64,000 nucleotides of DNA from the NCBI GenBank assembly GCA_949752735.1, contig OX457040.1:6338097-6402096 (forward strand), read 5' to 3'. The position numbers and the translations under genes are program-made. The DNA comes from Lumbricus terrestris (lineage: Eukaryota > Annelida > Clitellata > Crassiclitellata > Lumbricidae). Shown here piece by piece: positions 9,326 through 20,777 of the stretch. Each line of letters opens with the position of its first letter. The stretch's first letter is position 1. A model generated the notes under the pieces. The model was not told the DNA's origin. It worked only from the letters and a program-made list of their open reading frames with translations, and ran no database searches.

Positions 9326-10366
9326 CCCTCATGCTACCAAGCTTTTTTTGTAACACTGACTACCAAGGGGGGGGGGTGGTTACCACCCCCCTGGATTTTG
9401 GGTTTGGTTTGAGATATCATAACTAGTAATACACCATTAAAAATCCATTCATGTAGCCAACCGTCGCGATGCGACGATGGCGACATGACATGACAATACA
9501 CCATTGGATTCAGCATTCATTTCTGCACAAAATGGTATATTTAGGTTTAGAAAATATGAATGCACCTCAAAATTATGAATTTTTGGCCATGGGTACCCCT
9601 CGATTCCACGAAAACGTATACTTACGCATAGGGAATATATTACATTCTGTGTGTTTTATACATGCGTTATATATAAAAAATAGTTTACATATAATAAAGT
9701 CCAAAGTTCGAATATAAAAACTAGTAATAAGTCTGTTTTGTGTACAAACAATACAAAAAAACACGTTGTAGATGCTGAAAAACTTTTACGCAGACATATC
9801 GGTTTGCGTTGTAAAAAACCCCAACATTTTCACACATTTTAATTTATTTTGAGCACTTCCGGTCCTCAAAAGACAAATTATTTAGTATTAAGAAATGGCC
9901 CTAAATGCCCTCTACAGAATGGCATAATTTATTTATGTTAAAAAATAAATAATGGATAAGTTATAATAGAAAACACATGAAACTTTTATGAGAATAAAAC
10001 ATCTTTATACACATTTTAATTTATTTTGAGCACTTCCGGTTGTCAAAAGGCAACTCAGTGAGCATGGAATGTAGCCCCACATTCCCTCAATAGAATGGTG
10101 TAATTTGTGTCTCTTAATATTAAAGGGCGGAAAAGTTACAGACGATATTCTAGGGGGTGGTATTCACCCTCCCCTGGTACCTTGGGTATATTGGGTGTAA
10201 CGTTTGAACGGTAGGGGGCATCATCAAACATTTTAGCTGAAAATGTGTCCCAATGAACCCTCTACAGCTACTAATTTTTTCAAAATTTTATTCCAGACGG
10301 AACGCGTTTGATTTGCGAGAAACCTAGGGGGGGGGTGGCAACCACCCCCCCTTGGTAGCCCGAGGG
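9326..10366 (-). mobile_element. TTAA-target (piggyBac-like) non-autonomous element A, 1,041 bp
   Basis: Flanked by TTAA at 9322-9325 and 10367-10370. The ends are CCCTCATGCTACCAAG and, at the right, the complement of CCCTCGGGCTACCAAG, 14 of 16 positions matching. TTAA duplication with CCC-starting TIRs is the hallmark of piggyBac. Each end carries a G/C hairpin (GGGGGGTGG with CCACCCCCC). The interior matches element B at 52001-52985 in inverse orientation. No transposase is encoded. Confidence 0.85.
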
Positions 10367-10370
10367 TTAA

Positions 10371-10752
10371 GGTTGTGGTTCATTTTAATCACCACACCAC
10401 GTAGATTAAATGCACTGGAGAGGCTAAATAAGTATGGTCATACCGTTTAATCTTACGCTGCTTGACAATGTCGCCTTAAGTCGCTGGAGTCTACTCTGAC
10501 ATCCGAAGTGTCAGACACGGCAGATTCAGTGCTGATGGGTATAGCCGACGCTGTTCCTGGTCGAGTTTCTTTAAACCATTTTTTTGTTTTAAGAATATAG
10601 CAAAAACAAAGACGTGTTGCTCACAGTGTATATTATGTTAGTCTAATTATATGCTGTGAAATAAAGAATTGACGAGGCTGTTGCGTTTCAACGTTAAAAC
10701 ATCACAGCGAATCATTGATAAACCGGCATAAGAGTTTGTATGTGCACTTGTT
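10371..10752. other. Spacer without recognised feature
   Basis: Mixed-composition sequence. An ATTGACGAGGCTGTTGCG segment near 10668 weakly recalls the R3 second motif. Nothing else is seen. Confidence 0.4.
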
Positions 10753-10955
10753 ATAGCGCTCCTTCAAGAACCCTACTCAGAGGCGCTCCAGACTGCAGAG
10801 CGGACACTGCAGCGGAGTTTCACGCCGAAGCGCTGAGCAATTGAGAGTGAAGGACTTGCCCAAGGTCTCTACGCGGCGACTTGAGGTAGATTCGAACTTT
10901 GAACCTTCCGGCTTCAAGGCAACGACGCCACCAATACACAACTGCGCCCCACAAG
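10753..10955 (-). repeat. tRNA-derived SINE, full-length, minus strand
   Basis: On the minus strand it begins GGGGCGCAGTTGTG and carries a B-box-like AAAGTTCGAATCTACC about 55 bp in, i.e. a tRNA-like head with pol III promoter elements. A central GGGCAAGTCCTTCAC...AATTGCTC segment follows. It ends in GAGCGCCTCTGAGTAGG and TTCTTGAAGGAGCGCT, the tail hairpin also found on LINE fragments here. A sister copy lies at 50965-51160. No intact cloverleaf is maintained, so it is not a tRNA gene. Confidence 0.8.
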
Positions 10956-10960
10956 AGTTG

Positions 10961-11058
10961 GATGGATGGATCCGATTTGAGCAGGGTCTATGACAACAGA
11001 GGCCGTTTACACTGGACAGAAATTTTCTCGGCATATTACAGCACTTAAGAGCCTTTTT
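10961..11058 (+). repeat. R1 short retroposon, copy 2
   Basis: A near full-length copy from GATGGATGGATCCGATTTG through TATGACAACAGAGGCCG, GGACAGAAATTTTCTCGGC and ATATTACAGCACTTAAG to a T5 run. The stem is weakened (CAGGGT facing ACACTG). It follows the SINE directly. Confidence 0.8.
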
Positions 11059-11202
11059 ATCCGTAAAACTCAAAGAATATGTACAGTTCTGGTATATTTT
11101 CGCGTTCCCTTTACCGACACCTTTCGTACCTCTAGTGGTTCCTCGCACCACAGTTTGAAAACCCTTTATTTCAAGTCACAGACGACACAGACTTCCAAAA
11201 TG

Positions 11203-11450
11203 CCATTTATATAAGGTTTTGCTTTCTTATATAAAAGGTGTTTTGTGACAGCTGATGCGTTGCATACTTTCATCGGCACCATGCAAAATCTAATGATTTA
11301 AAGAAATTAATTATGCGTAATATTTAATTCTTAAATCATATTACTCATAAATATTTTAATCTCATTTGCTTGAATACACAATTAAAAATGACATATTGTT
11401 GCTGCCAGGACGCTGATATGAATTCCACTCAATTTAATAACCAAGGAAAA
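11203..11450 (+). repeat. R4 dispersed repeat, copy 1 (about 240 bp)
   Basis: Collinear with 21890-22130: TATATAAAAGGTGTTTTG, GACAGCTGATGCGTTG, AATTAATTATGCGTAATATT, AAATCATATT, TTTGCTTGAATACACAATT, TTGTTGCTGCCA. Similarity by eye is about three quarters or more. It is non-coding and begins with an R3-type AAAAGGTGT motif. Confidence 0.75.
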
Positions 11451-11707
11451 TATTGTTTATTTTGCACAATGTCATGAAGTATAATGCACTCATGTTCTCT
11501 TTTATGTGGTCAGAAATTGAATTCTGTTTCAACACTTTTTGAAACGAATTTATGCGTGTATATTTCATGACCATTATCTTTGTGATCAAAGCTCGTATGC
11601 AATTATGAGAAATTATCTGTTGGTATTTATTATAACTTGATTCGAAATCATTGTAACGGTGTCTAACGAGCGCGTTCGGTTAAAAGGATTCAGCAAAAAT
11701 ACTATGT

Positions 11708-11806
11708 CTGACAGTGCAAGTCACAAGACTGGATGAAATAGGAGAGCAACAATAACGACCTTAGCTATCAAACAGTGTCGCTGAAATGCGACAAACCCAA
11801 TCAACC
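11708..11806 (+). repeat. R2 dispersed repeat, diverged copy
   Basis: CAGTGCAAGTCACAAGACTGG, split as CAGTGCAAGTCACAAG plus ACTGG, is followed by GGAGAGCAACAATAACGACC and CAGTGTCGCTGAAATGCG with an ACAAACCCAATCAACC end. It belongs to the same sub-type as 2412-2500. Confidence 0.55.
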
Positions 11807-12382
11807 AATATATTTTTACGATCCTCGACGCAAATCAACGGCAAAGAAGATGAAAAGTCGTTAAGATCTGCCATCTGTGAAGTGCGAAAAAAATGATGCA
11901 CAATCTCATGCGGGCACAATAACAACGAGGAAAAACGAATTTTACAAGGGAAAGGAACATGTAGTAGGAGAATTTAACAGAATTTTGTGATACTAAGACT
12001 GTGGCTGTGGTGCGGTACAGGATAGAAACAATAACCATATGTTCAATCTCCTTCAATTCTTTATGCATGATGACGTTCCGTGACTAATAAGATGACCGTA
12101 AAATAGTTCATGTGGATCCATAGTTTATCGACAGCTTATGACAACATACGTCGTTGACGTCGATAGAAACATTGTTGGCATAATTATTACAGCTTAGCAT
12201 AGTTATTATAGGTCTTGGTTTAACTGAACGTTTAATCTTGAAAGTGTAGCCAATTATATAGACATTGAAAAATCGTATAAAAGGTGTATTGCGAACGCAA
12301 TTTCGTTGCGATTTTTTCATTGTCATATACAACATTACATCATTCAAGTCAATTAGTAACGCGGAATATTTTATTCACAACT
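11807..12382. other. Spacer with an R3-type module
   Basis: No gene. TTTATCGACAGCTTATGAC at 12124-12142, followed by CGTTGACGTCGATAG, is collinear with 19911-19943. ATAAAAGGTGTATTGCG follows near 12277. Confidence 0.5.
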
Positions 12383-12411
12383 TTAGAGTGGACAAAATTT
12401 GTCCACTCTAA
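12383..12411. other. Perfect hairpin, 14-bp arms
   Basis: TTAGAGTGGACAAA, a single A, then the exact complement. It lies 6 bp from the larger hairpin at 12418. Confidence 0.85.
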
Positions 12412-12417
12412 TTTGTC

Positions 12418-12486
12418 CATGCATTGAGAAACATAAAAACAAGAACAAATTTAATTTGTTCTTGTTTTTATGTTTCTCAATGCATG
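12418..12486. other. Perfect hairpin, 34-bp arms and 1-nt loop
   Basis: Arm 12418-12451 (CATGCATTGAGAAACATAA...) and arm 12453-12486 are exact complements about a single T at 12452. The loop is too small for a usual miRNA precursor. Candidates are a recent foldback duplication, a MITE-like hairpin, or an assembly or cloning artefact at an inversion point. Confidence 0.85.
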
Positions 12487-13057
12487 TCTGATGATCCAAG
12501 TGACTGGTGCCTCATAACGAAGAATAAACGGGTTTGGTGAGCTAGAATGCTGTCATCAATACATGCTACCGCTTAGTTTTGTAAATATTCATCGATTATT
12601 ACAATTCACCGTTTTTATTCTGACATATTAATCTTGCCTGATACTGGTGAAAATATAAACGTTCCAGAGTCAGTGATGGGGCGGCGAAGGATCACCCCAG
12701 CAATGAGATTTCCTCTCAGAAAAAATCACGAGTTGTTGCATTATATCTAAATACTCACCATGTCCACCAGAAAATTAAGCGTGTATCAATTTCTCAAACC
12801 AATTCATTCAAAAAAGGTCTAAATAATTAAGTGAAATTCATTAGAATAATCGCTGCAATTTTGTGTGCATTTCAAACATCGTTAAATAGTATACCATCTT
12901 TTAAACTCAATGAGTCATTGCATTTAGACACCTTGAATAAGTACTCTTATGTGGAAATAATATTCAGTTTGCTTCAACATGTTGTAGATTCCATTCCCTT
13001 GGTCGATAGTATAATTGTCGAATGCCACCACGCCTCATGGCCTAGACCTATGTGTGT
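12487..13057. other. Spacer without recognised feature
   Basis: AT-rich. An 80-codon frame at 12831-13073 has no recognisable domain and does not look like a gene. Confidence 0.4.
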
Positions 13058-13200
13058 TTGTCTGCTTGCCTGACTCTCCGGACTTGACACGCTGCCTATC
13101 GATTTTGTTTTGTTTGAGCGCCTGTGAATAAGCTGGTTTCCGCGACTTGGCTTTTGTGGGCCCTGTAGAAGTCTCGAGATTACGATTGCAATTATGTGCA
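13058..13200 (+). repeat. R6 dispersed repeat, copy 1
   Basis: Collinear with 63108-63250: CTGACTCTCCGGACTTG, TGCCTATCGATTTTG, AATAAGCTGGTTTCCGCG, TTTTGTGGGCCCTG, GTCTCGAGATTACGATT. Richer in C+G than its surroundings. Function unknown; no shared open frame is evident. Confidence 0.7.
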
Positions 13201-13206
13201 TTCAGC

Positions 13207-13290
13207 ATTGCCTGTGTAAGTTCCAAGTCTGAAGGAATGAAAAGAGCGTTGATATTCGTCTTTATTCTGACAATGCGTTGTCAAAATTTA
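13207..13290 (+). repeat. R2 dispersed repeat, weak copy
   Basis: AAGTTCCAAGTCTGAAGG, an AAAGAGCGTTGAT block and GTCTTTATTCTGACAATG follow the R2 order of motifs but are strongly diverged. Confidence 0.4.
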
Positions 13291-13416
13291 ATAGAAACAA
13301 AAGTAGTCATTGAAAATTGATTTATTCACCCTTAGTAGTAATTTATATTATGTCAATAATAGATTATAACCAATTCATCTTCAGTGCTATAATTATGCCA
13401 GACACCTTTTTGAGGG

Positions 13417-13467
13417 AAAAGGCCTCCGTTGTCATAAGCCCTCGTCAAATCTGGATCCATCCATGTG
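13417..13467 (-). repeat. R1 short retroposon, partial copy 3
   Basis: GGCCTCCGTTGTCATAAG, CCCTCGTCAAATCTGG, ATCCATCCATG: the 5' half of an R1 copy on the minus strand. It shares the unusual AAGCCCTCGTCAAAT variant with the inverted fragment at 14216. Confidence 0.65.
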
Positions 13468-13589
13468 GTAGATTAGGTCTAGTTGAGTAATAAATTTAAG
13501 TGTTTTTTCTTGCCTGGATAAAATTAATAACAAGATCGTCACCAATCATCTTTGCTATTGCAAGAAGGAATCGTCATCAGACTCTGAAG

Positions 13590-13690
13590 GTGACCCCCAA
13601 ATCCAGTAATTTTCAACCGGAGTTCCACGCAATCCAGGGGTTCCGCGGGCGTCGGCCAGGAGATCCGCGGCGGTTTCATAAAAACGTATA
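13590..13690. other. Possible old hAT terminus
   Basis: AGTAATTTTCAACCGGAGTT and GGGGTTCCGCGG are reminiscent of terminal regions of some hAT elements with GGTTCCGCG motifs. No TIR partner or target duplication was found, so this is only a suggestion. Confidence 0.2.
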
Positions 13691-14215
13691 GCAACAAGTG
13701 AACTCATACGAACCATTATTGATGGAGGAATGGTGGGTAGACAGACGAGATGAAGACCGAGGCTGATGTTATTGAACTGGATGATGAAGGAGAGCTTCAG
13801 CAAGTTGAAGAAGAGTCGGAAACGCCGACGAATGGCGCCATTGGATGTACGAAGCTGCCTAGAAAGGCAGATAACCACAGAGGAATTTTGGTCAATAGCC
13901 ATAATCTTTGGTCCAAAGCTTGAACTAAACTTGGGCATTTAGGCCTAATATTTGTAGCCATTGCATTCATATATTCCACATTTGATGTCAACTTGTGTTC
14001 TCTCAAAATTGCAATAAAAAGGAATTGAAATTGAGTAACAAAAGAAAACTACAGCTTAACGACCGCTTATCACAACACTGGTCGATGAGAAATTGTTTGG
14101 CAGCTCTTGGTTTCCGCGGTTTGTTAAGCATCAAAGTAATCATTGCAGTCTATGATGATTGTGTTAACTGTTGTAAAGTTTTCAGTGCAGGGCATGATGT
14201 GCGACGGTCTGCTGC
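13691..14215. other. Spacer without recognised feature
   Basis: A 127-codon minus frame spans 13555-13938 but shows no familiar motif and unremarkable composition. I see no supported gene. Confidence 0.35.
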
Positions 14216-14252
14216 GAACGGATTTGACGAGGGCTTATGACAACAGAGGCCG
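14216..14252 (+). repeat. R1 short retroposon, partial copy 4
   Basis: GAACGGATTTGACGAGGGC then TTATGACAACAGAGGCCG. The inverse counterpart of the fragment at 13417, 0.8 kb away. Confidence 0.6.
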
Positions 14253-14510
14253 AACTCTCGAAATATTTTGTTTGGCTTGATGACACTCATTCAATAACTA
14301 CTGGTTGCTGAGGTACTATATAGGCTTATATTTACAGTTTAACAAATTTTAAAGAGGTGTGCAATCACAACGCTGGTTGATCGATGTGCCAATGTCCTCA
14401 TAGGTCTCTCAAGCTCCGTCACTGTGCCAGGCCTTTACTTACAGCAGCAAAATTTCACTGATTACAAGATGGCCATAACGCATTCACCAGATCCCGCGAG
14501 AGTAAAATTT

Positions 14511-15189
<679 letters not shown>

Positions 15190-15750
15190 CAATGAAGAGA
15201 AGAAGAAGATTCCATCATGGCCACAATTGCCGCTTGCTAATATTTACTAATAAAAATTTTTTTTTTATAACAACGTAATTATTGGTGTTAGGCGCACAAA
15301 CAGAGTAACACACATACGCGAGATGCACTTACACGGAGTTGTCTTTCATCGAAGCACCAAACATTGAGACGAGACCAATCAGATTCCATTCACATAAGAG
15401 AATCATGCACTGATCTAGTAGGGACTTAATAATTATGAAGTCGGCTGTCATTATTGTCATTGCAATGATTCAAAATTAGACACCTTAAAATGGAGTTCAA
15501 GTAGGTTTAAGCGAATAAATTGCGAATCCTCTTCATGGGTCAACCACCGTCGACGTCTCAAAGTCATTGAAAATTTGATCCTTTAATTGACTCTTGCTAA
15601 TTTATTAGTTTTCCAAAGAGCAATAATTATTTCCCATTTCAGTAATAACTAAATTTTTAGACCCTCCATTTAGCCGACGCAGCATTCAAAACACCATACA
15701 GTGTTGCGCAGACAATGGTTCATTCATTACGTTGAATTGTGTGCCTCTCT
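15190..15750. other. Spacer without recognised feature
   Basis: AT-rich sequence. GACACCTTAAAATGGAG near 15480 is a possible reverse R3 motif. No gene is seen. Confidence 0.4.
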
Positions 15751-15751
15751 C

Positions 15752-16330
15752 TTATATTAATCCGAAACGCGATCCCGATCCAATCTCTTCAGAAAAGGAC
15801 AATTTTAAGGCTGGGGTGAAACGCGCCTGAGCAAGCTTTAGCATAAGACGAATAGACAGTGGAAGTCCATTCCATATCATGGGCCCAATAACCAAGAAAG
15901 CACGATGCTGAGAGCCGCTTGTGGTCGGGGGAATGAGGAGTTCACTCTGAGTGGAGGAACGCAGAGCACGACGTCGCTGCACACTCAGAGTAGAGCGATG
16001 GAGCTCTTACGAAATCAATATTGTAAATGAATAGCATCTAGGAGACATCGCCACACCAAAGCAAAGACTCGGTGTATAATTCTAGGCAGGATAGGGAGCC
16101 AATGCAGAAAACATCCGTCTGAATATTATAATACGTTAAATTGACCACATTAATTTTGAGATATGATCAATAAGACAAGCAGCCGTGCGTAGGATCCGCT
16201 CCAAGAACCCCAACCGCACAGAATGGAGACCAGCGGAGAGAGCACTGCAGTTGTCAATTCGGGAAACTATAATAAGGGAATTAATAAGAGCATAAAAGAC
16301 ATGATTAATAGGCAATGGCAAATCGATTAA
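15752..16330 (-). pseudogene. LINE ORF2 C-terminal fragment (CR1/jockey-like), decayed
   Basis: This is the C-terminal, post-RT part of a non-LTR retrotransposon ORF in several frames. From 16321 the minus strand reads ALINSLIIVSRIDNCSAL...ERILRTAACLI, matching the usual SRxDYCNxLL...LQ..xNxAARLI region. Around 16110 it reads LHWLPILPRIIHRVF, the LHWLP motif. From 15982 it reads RRALRSSTQSELLIPP, then GPMIWNGLPLSIRL, then FTPALKLSF, the final WNxLP and FKxxLKTxLF blocks. Stops and frame changes separate these pieces, and the RT catalytic domain is absent (5' truncation). It is non-functional. Confidence 0.8.
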
Positions 16331-16707
16331 ATTAAAAATGATAAATGAATATCTCTGTGTGTTGTTGAGTGCGTGCGTAGGCCTACATGTGCGGTACTAA
16401 GCAAACATCCGTATTGCACTTCATTGTGCTTTATTCTACGATATTGTGGCAATTACCTATACCTTGACACGAGAGTCTAGAACATTCTTTCGATTCAGAA
16501 GGGAGGCGCGGTGATAAATCGTCAGTTATCCTCAAGAGGTATTAATTTTAAACTCAGATAAACCAATAGTCATTGATGTAGAATCTGTCAAACCGACCAT
16601 CCGGAAAATCTGTTTTAAGTGACCGCCTGATGGAGAGCCCAATGAGTTTCAATGCCAGATATGAGGCGGTTATATCGTGTATCGCGGTCGTATAACCACA
16701 AATCGTC

Positions 16708-16828
<121 letters not shown>

Positions 16829-16904
16829 AAATAAAGTTGTAGGCTAACGCGCGCAAGGTCACACCGAAATGTGAATCTGAGGCGCTGATAGTCAGCCGCC
16901 AGAG

Positions 16905-17035
16905 GAAGATGCAGTTAGAGATCCATGTGCTTGAAAGCCAAGGAGAAGTAATAAGTTTTTAGCCGCTTTTTGAAGGAAGGAAGTGAAATTGAGCTTCAAA
17001 GAGAGAGCGGAAGCCGATTCCACTCCGACCGTGCC
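16905..17035 (-). pseudogene. LINE ORF2 extreme C-terminus
   Basis: The minus strand from about 17022 reads SEWNRLPLSL, a stop, SSISLPSFKKRLKTYYFSLAF and later a stop. This is the terminal WNxLP...FKxxLKTxxF block of CR1/jockey-type LINE ORF2. One internal stop and loss of everything upstream make it a dead 3' remnant. It is followed by about 80 bp of UTR and the ATT run. Confidence 0.75.
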
Positions 17036-17105
17036 AATCTCAAGCCTAAATAAGGAAGGAGAGAGTCGCTAATGGTCTTTTGACGTTAAACTGCAACTAC
17101 TACTA
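17028..17105 (+). repeat. R2 dispersed repeat
   Basis: GTGCCAATCTCAAGCC, TAAATAAGGAAGGAGAG, TCGCTAATGGTCTTTTGACG and AAACTGCAACTAC follow the R2 order with a short central deletion. Confidence 0.6.
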
Positions 17106-17507
17106 CTATACCTCTGTGCCCCACGTACGCAATGCTTTTACATAGATATTTTAAAATGCAGTTTCTTTCTGTTTTCTCTTTCCATCTTTTCGGCACCAAA
17201 GTAGCTTACAGTAGAGGTTGATATAATAGTTTAAGTCAGATGTAGTATAGGCATAATAATAATTATTCTGACAGTTATATATAGAAACAGCATCAATCAA
17301 ATAAAAGGTGTGCATTTTGAACTGCGTATCTTATGTTACTGTGAGAGAGTTACGTTATTTACCTCGCATAGCTGCCACAAAATAATGCAGAAACAGATAT
17401 CACGTGGCCACCTTTCATGATATTTGGTCGGACCGCTACTGTTAGGCCGAATACCGAATAGCTACAATAGTTGGTCAGCCATTCGGTCCCGACGCGAATA
17501 CAACTCC
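17106..17507. other. Spacer without recognised feature
   Basis: Contains AAAAGGTGTGCATTTTG near 17301, one of the R3-like motifs, and nothing else that I recognise. Confidence 0.4.
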
Positions 17508-17618
17508 GCCACTGGTTGCACTCTGCCAGTGCCAGTCCCAAGCCCGGATAAAGGAGGAGGGTGTCGCTAATGGTCTTTGTTACCACACAGTGACGTTGAA
17601 CTGCAAATACCACCACCA
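17508..17618 (+). repeat. R2 dispersed repeat, best-preserved copy
   Basis: GCCACTGGTTGCACTCTGCC, AGTGCCAGTCCCAAGCCCGG, ATAAAGGAGGAGGGTG, TCGCTAATGGTCTTTGTTAC, CACACAGTGACGTTGAACTG and CAAATACCACCACC. It serves as the reference for the family. Confidence 0.8.
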
Positions 17619-18118
17619 CCTATCGTAATGCTTGACCGCAAGGAGAATAGCATTGCCGTAGCAATCCTTTACCACATAGGAGTAAAGAACACCACGGCGT
17701 CGATAATCGTTACAGCCTCGAAGCTGCGAAGAATGAAACAGTTCGTGTGTAAGTATAATGCTCGGAATTACATCAATTATTTATCAAAGCTGCCGTGCAT
17801 TATATAATAATTATGATGTAGTGTTATAGGATTCCGCTCTGTTTTGAATAATTGCATTGCGTTGTTTATTTTGTGCTGTATTTTAATTTATTATGAATGT
17901 TGACAATTGTTTGTAAACATGATATGCATAATTATTTGATGTAGGTAAAACATGAGATAAAAATCTGATGTTGATCTAACTAGGTAGATCTCATAACTAT
18001 TATAATATAGTTTATGTATATATCATGAATTGTTCAGATGAATAATAATAGGGCCTACCCATGTGTACGTGTGATTATGCGTGCATATATAGTTAAATGT
18101 ATATGTACTTATGAGGCT
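17619..18118. other. Spacer without recognised feature
   Basis: AT-rich, no gene or clear repeat. Confidence 0.4.
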
Positions 18119-18329
<211 letters not shown>

Positions 18330-18333
<4 letters not shown>

Positions 18334-18774
18334 TAGTGATACGAGTATTATTATAGTGATTCGACAATAGCCACCTGACGAACATTGCCGTAACGAAAGC
18401 CAATCATACATATTCCGGGAAAACGAAAAAGGAAAATGAGGGAAAAAAGGCAGAAAATGCTGAGCAATCAAACACACGAAAAATTAAATACATCAAAAAC
18501 TTTAAAGACGTCAATTATTGTATAATATCATTAAACTCATGAATAATAACGACATTAAATGTCAATTAAGAAGTAAGAGACCTGATGAACTTCCTTGTTC
18601 TATTAATCTATTTTAATGTGAATGTTTTCTGCAGTTGGTCGTAGGTTCCTATCTATCTCAATCCACTGCTTAGCGACCTTGGACAAGTTGCTCACCCACA
18701 ATTGTCTGTGAGGATGGCAACGGGAAAACACCTCAAGCTTCTCATCCACAGAGCCGTAAAAGCCAATGAACCTG
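18330..18774. other. Spacer without recognised feature
   Basis: AT-rich, no feature supported. Confidence 0.4.
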
Positions 18775-18790
18775 CCATGGGGCAGATAAA

Positions 18791-18921
18791 AAAAATAAAT
18801 AAAAAAAATAAAATAAAAAACTTCGAAAGAAGAAAGCTCTTAAGTGCTGTAATATGCCGAGCAAATTTCTGTCCAGGGTAACGGCCTATGTTGTCATAGA
18901 CCCTGTTCAAATCGGATCCAT
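18791..18921 (-). mobile_element. R1 short retroposon, copy 5, with 16-bp TSD
   Basis: Flanked by an exact duplication CCATGGGGCAGATAAA at 18775-18790 and 18922-18937. In minus-strand sense it starts ATGGATCCGATTTGAAC and contains CAGGGT...ACCCTG, TGCTCGGCATATTACAGC and ACTTAAGAGC. It then runs into a T-rich 3' tail of about 45 bp. A long, variable-length TSD is what target-primed reverse transcription leaves, so R1 is a retroposon. Confidence 0.85.
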
Positions 18922-18937
18922 CCATGGGGCAGATAAA

Positions 18938-20777
18938 ATGGACATCATCACCATTGCGTTCAAAAATAATAATTATTATTTCGATGTCAAACGTCTTATT
19001 ATACAACAAACACAGTTAGCGTCTAAACAGATCGAAATCAATTAACAGATAAACGAACTATTAATCATAATTATAACCGGAAGTTTTAAATTTGACCTAT
19101 TGACGATGTATTGCTTTAGTTTGCTGTCGGAACGTTTGCTCATAATTATCTTTATATCCCTTGTTTCAGCATCAGGCTCAGCAATTTTTGCGCTATTATC
19201 ATCGCGTTTTGTCTTGACAGGTGAAGATTCGTATCCTTTGTCTCGACAGAAGTGAACCTGGCGGGTATTTGAGTTTTATTTATTTATTTATTTATCGCTG
19301 TAACTTTAGGGACAATTTGCAGCTTGGTAACGATCAATTTCTTTGCAACTCTGACAAACCACAATATATATAATCTACAAATATTACTTATTGAAGGTGT
19401 CCAAAACAGGCTAAAATACTTCCTGACATTGACATAGATATCAACCTACATTTTTTCTGACAGTTCTGATCGCTCTGAACTAAATTAACTTTCGGGTGAA
19501 AATAGCCAACATTGTTATGCCCGACGTACTTGTTTATTTAGGGCTGAGCCTTGTTTGAAAAAAAACTTTGATGATTATTCAAATGTGCACTTTTTTCAAA
19601 TCATATTCCCACAAAAAAATTGACAACGACTTTAATATATGTGTCGTAGCAAAATAGGAGTTTTATTCAACTTTACGACATTTTGCAATAATTTTCACAA
19701 GCGCAGTTTTTATATGTAAGAAATTTCTGTAGACTATTGGATCGAATCACGCATCAATAGCTTAGACACCTCTATTTTGCTAGTTTCTTTTATAATATAA
19801 ACATAATATACAAAACGTTTTCAGAGTAAATTTTTCTAAAGCTATCGACCTCTGATGCAATAATAGCTATATGCCATTAAACTGTTGCAATTGAATCAGA
19901 GTTTATCGACATCTTGTGGCAATAAATACCTTGACGTCGGCCGAAATAATATTATCCCTGAACTGTTGAACGTTCCTATGGCATAATTCATCTAGCAAGA
20001 CCGTATTGCATTTCCCAGACGATATTAGTTTTTCGTGGTAGATTCAGTATTACTAGGGCTTAAAGTGGGCTGGACGGTCATGGACGGCGTCCAGGCACTT
20101 TTTCAAATCTCAACACCGTCCTGCCTCTTATTTCGACAGCAGAGCGTGGAGAAGTGATGGGCTAAACTAAACTTTAAGCAGTTAGTATTGCGCCGATGTG
20201 TGGTAGCAGAGATCATTAGCGGACCTGATAAGGGAGAAGATTGTTGAATACAGACGGTTTGTCTACACCGGCTTCGCATGGCACTGGCAGGCATGACGAG
20301 AGGGGGAGGGGACAGATGGCAAATGAGCAGGGGCCCGGCGACTTCTAGGGTCACAAGGCCCGGCGTTAGTTAGATTTTAATAGTTTTCATAGTTTTATTG
20401 GTTAAGGCGGGCGATTTAGTTTGATATAATATGGCGATAAATTTATATCACCAAAACTGCAATCGCAAAACACCAGTAATACGATTTGAGATGACGAATA
20501 TAAGCGGAATAAATTTTAGTTTGCCCGAATAATCATTTAGAGAAGGAAAAATTGAAGGTTGTGAATTACACGTCGGCGTTAGTGGCGGATATAAAAGTGC
20601 ACATAAATTTGCTATTAATGGTGTTTAGTTGATCCTGGTAAGCTTACCCCATACTCTAAATTACCCGACTTGACCGGGTACTCAGTTCTGCTGACCATCT
20701 TATTGGGCGCATCCAACTGTATCAACTTGTTAATGCCGATAAGACGTGCTACTGCCATTCAGATGCAAAGTAAAGAC
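18938..20777. other. Spacer with R3-type modules
   Basis: Mostly AT-rich, with no gene. GAAGGTGTCCAAAAC lies near 19395. TTTATCGACATCTTGTGGC at 19912-19930, followed by CTTGACGTCGGCCG, is a clear R3 second motif. An 83-codon minus frame at 20103-20354 is unrecognised. Confidence 0.45.

Noticed and set aside
12418..12486. miRNA precursor
   Set aside because: Perfect 34-bp pairing with a single-base loop does not fit animal pre-miRNA structure.
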